Below, in pieces: positions 63,004 to 64,000 of a stretch of DNA of 64,000 nucleotides (position 1 is its first letter; every line of letters starts with the position of its first letter). The notes under the pieces were generated by a model. That model searched no databases, had not been told where the DNA came from, and worked only from the letters and a program-made list of their open reading frames with translations. Source of the DNA: Mortierella sp. BCC40632 (Eukaryota; Mortierellomycota; Mortierellomycetes; Mortierellales; Mortierellaceae); contig WAEK01000034.1 in the NCBI GenBank assembly GCA_011634665.1, positions 31,001 through 95,000 of the forward strand, written 5' to 3'. A program made the position numbers and the translations under genes.

Positions 63004-64000
63004 ATGTCAAAGAGAAAAAGACTCACTGATCAAGTAGGGGAGATGCCAAAGAGAAAAAGACTCACTGATCAAGTAGGGGAGATGCCAAAGAGAAAAAGAC
63101 TCTCTGATCAAGTAGGGGAGATGCCAAAGAGAAAAAGACTCACTGATCAAGTAGAGGAGACGCCAAAGAGAAAAAGACTCACTGATCAAGTAGAGGAGAC
63201 GCCAAAGAAAAGAAGCAAAAGTCAAGATGGAGGAAGTCCTGAAGTCAAGGAAAACGTGTCGGTTGAAATTCTCCATAAGGAGTTGACCGAAAAAGCCAAG
63301 TCAATGAACAGAAGTATTGGAGACATACCGAGGATGCGCAAAGTCCTTCGAAGACTTTGTAAAGACAGACTGTTTGTCTTCAAGGAATGGCTTAGGACTC
63401 TTCAGGTCTGGATGAAGGATGGGGTTGATTCAAAGTACGAATTCATTGACTACAAGACTGTGAATGATCACTATGGGTACGAAATATGGAAACATGAAGT
63501 ATGTCAAGTACCGTCAAGACTAAGAAGGTCGGAAGAATCACTATCGGAAATCAGCCGTAACAGTGACCACATTTCCAACAGTGGCGAGGGCAATGAGGCA
63601 AGAACTGAGGGTGGTCACGACGAAGACTTGGAAGTGTCGGATACGGAAACACTATGTGGGGAGACAGATGGAGCCACATTAATCGAGAGTCTTTTTAATG
63701 GCGTTGTTATCATTGATGGAGGACGTTTGGTGTTTAGTGCCAGTCTATCCCCGCTCAGAGAAAAAGATGAGATCAAAAGATTTATAAGTATGGACGATTG
63801 CTTTCGGATTAATATCTTGGACGTTTCAAATGGATTGTTGAGGGTTGGGAAGCCATGGGTCAGGAATGAAATTCTCCGCATGATTGACCATTACCGACGA
63901 GGAGTGCATACTGTTTACAGTGATTTTTTATTGTGGAGTGCCGAGTTTTCTAAGAGGGGTGAGGTGATGGAAGGTAGAGAAAACGCAAAGCTTGTAATGA
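63004..64000 (+). CDS. Protein with five tandem NLS-like repeats, copy B (partial, runs off the window)
   Basis: The ATG at 63004 opens a frame that stays open to the end of the window (>330 codons). It contains the five PKRKRL-type 13-residue repeats, then KKRSKSQDGG, PEVKENVSVEILHKEL, the basic helical block RMRKVLRRLCKDRLF, an acidic Ser/Glu linker (GHDEDLEVSDTE) and the start of the C-terminal helical domain (RVGKPWVRNEILRMIDHY). Copy A has the same protein with one frame break. By comparison the stop should lie about 70 nt beyond the window edge. Confidence 0.7.
   Translation, partial: MSKRKRLTDQVGEMPKRKRLTDQVGEMPKRKRLSDQVGEMPKRKRLTDQVEETPKRKRLTDQVEETPKKRSKSQDGGSPEVKENVSVEILHKELTEKAKSMNRSIGDIPRMRKVLRRLCKDRLFVFKEWLRTLQVWMKDGVDSKYEFIDYKTVNDHYGYEIWKHEVCQVPSRLRRSEESLSEISRNSDHISNSGEGNEARTEGGHDEDLEVSDTETLCGETDGATLIESLFNGVVIIDGGRLVFSASLSPLREKDEIKRFISMDDCFRINILDVSNGLLRVGKPWVRNEILRMIDHYRRGVHTVYSDFLLWSAEFSKRGEVMEGRENAKLVM

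Larger units (their letters stand above)
53726..64000 (+). repeat. Large segmental duplication, copy B (continues beyond the window)
   Basis: Second copy of the block at 39489-49800, with the same gene order throughout: composite repeat, 217-aa gene, coiled-coil gene, helical gene, minisatellite, NLS-repeat gene. Confidence 0.92.

Overview
The window looks like nuclear DNA of a filamentous, early-diverging (probably Mucoromycota-type) fungus. The basis is a Helitron with Rep and PIF1-like helicase parts, F-box proteins of the CSLVNxEW type, a spliced JmjC protein with a zf-4CXXC_R1-like cysteine cluster, a secreted LPMO-like protein, a spliced Crinkler-type (CRN) gene, small GT-AG introns (about 50-210 nt), TATA boxes about 75-145 bp before start codons, and antisense copies of the 3' end of a fungal-type 28S rRNA. 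The genus is not resolvable from what I can see. Long A/T homopolymers are everywhere. Many reading frames break exactly at such runs, so assembly or read error must be considered before calling genes dead.

Layout. 0-7 kb: an unrecognised acidic protein and a Helitron whose Rep half is split over several frames while the helicase ORF is whole. 7-17.3 kb: small unrecognised genes, an F-box gene, an LPMO-like gene (minus), a C2H2 gene next to a 21-bp minisatellite, a small membrane protein and a basic protein. 17.6-21.3 kb: first copy of a composite repeat made of IGS-like G-rich subrepeats, the last ~570 nt of 28S rRNA (antisense), a G-rich TATA promoter, a gene with two ubiquitin-like/CRN-header-like domains, a second small unrecognised gene, and the 3' end of a uracil-DNA-glycosylase-like gene. 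21.1-27 kb: the complete UDG-like gene, two tandem F-box paralogues, several small unrecognised genes and a tandem pair of putative small secreted peptides. 27.3-33.7 kb: a divergent pair, JmjC (minus) and CRN (plus). The CRN has a header domain, a P-loop NTPase and a C-terminal PD-(D/E)XK-like nuclease region. 34-39.4 kb: small genes and intergenic DNA with striking palindromes. 39.5-49.8 kb and 53.7-64.0 kb: two direct copies of a >10 kb block, each starting with the same rDNA/CRN-header composite repeat. Between them lie two further spliced genes carrying strong internal repeats.

How it fits together. The window resembles a rearranging accessory (perhaps subtelomeric or rDNA-adjacent) compartment: effector-like CRN genes, F-box genes, transposon remains, segmental duplication and rDNA debris. 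The most interesting points are (i) three copies of a chimera that joins 28S rRNA to the promoter of a gene with CRN-header-like domains, abutting a hairpin-bearing sequence that also occurs without 28S; (ii) perfect palindromes (ACTAGCATGCTAGT, GACCCGGGTC) recurring a few hundred bp upstream of otherwise unrelated genes; and (iii) duplicated genes whose frame breaks differ between copies and can be told apart by comparing them.
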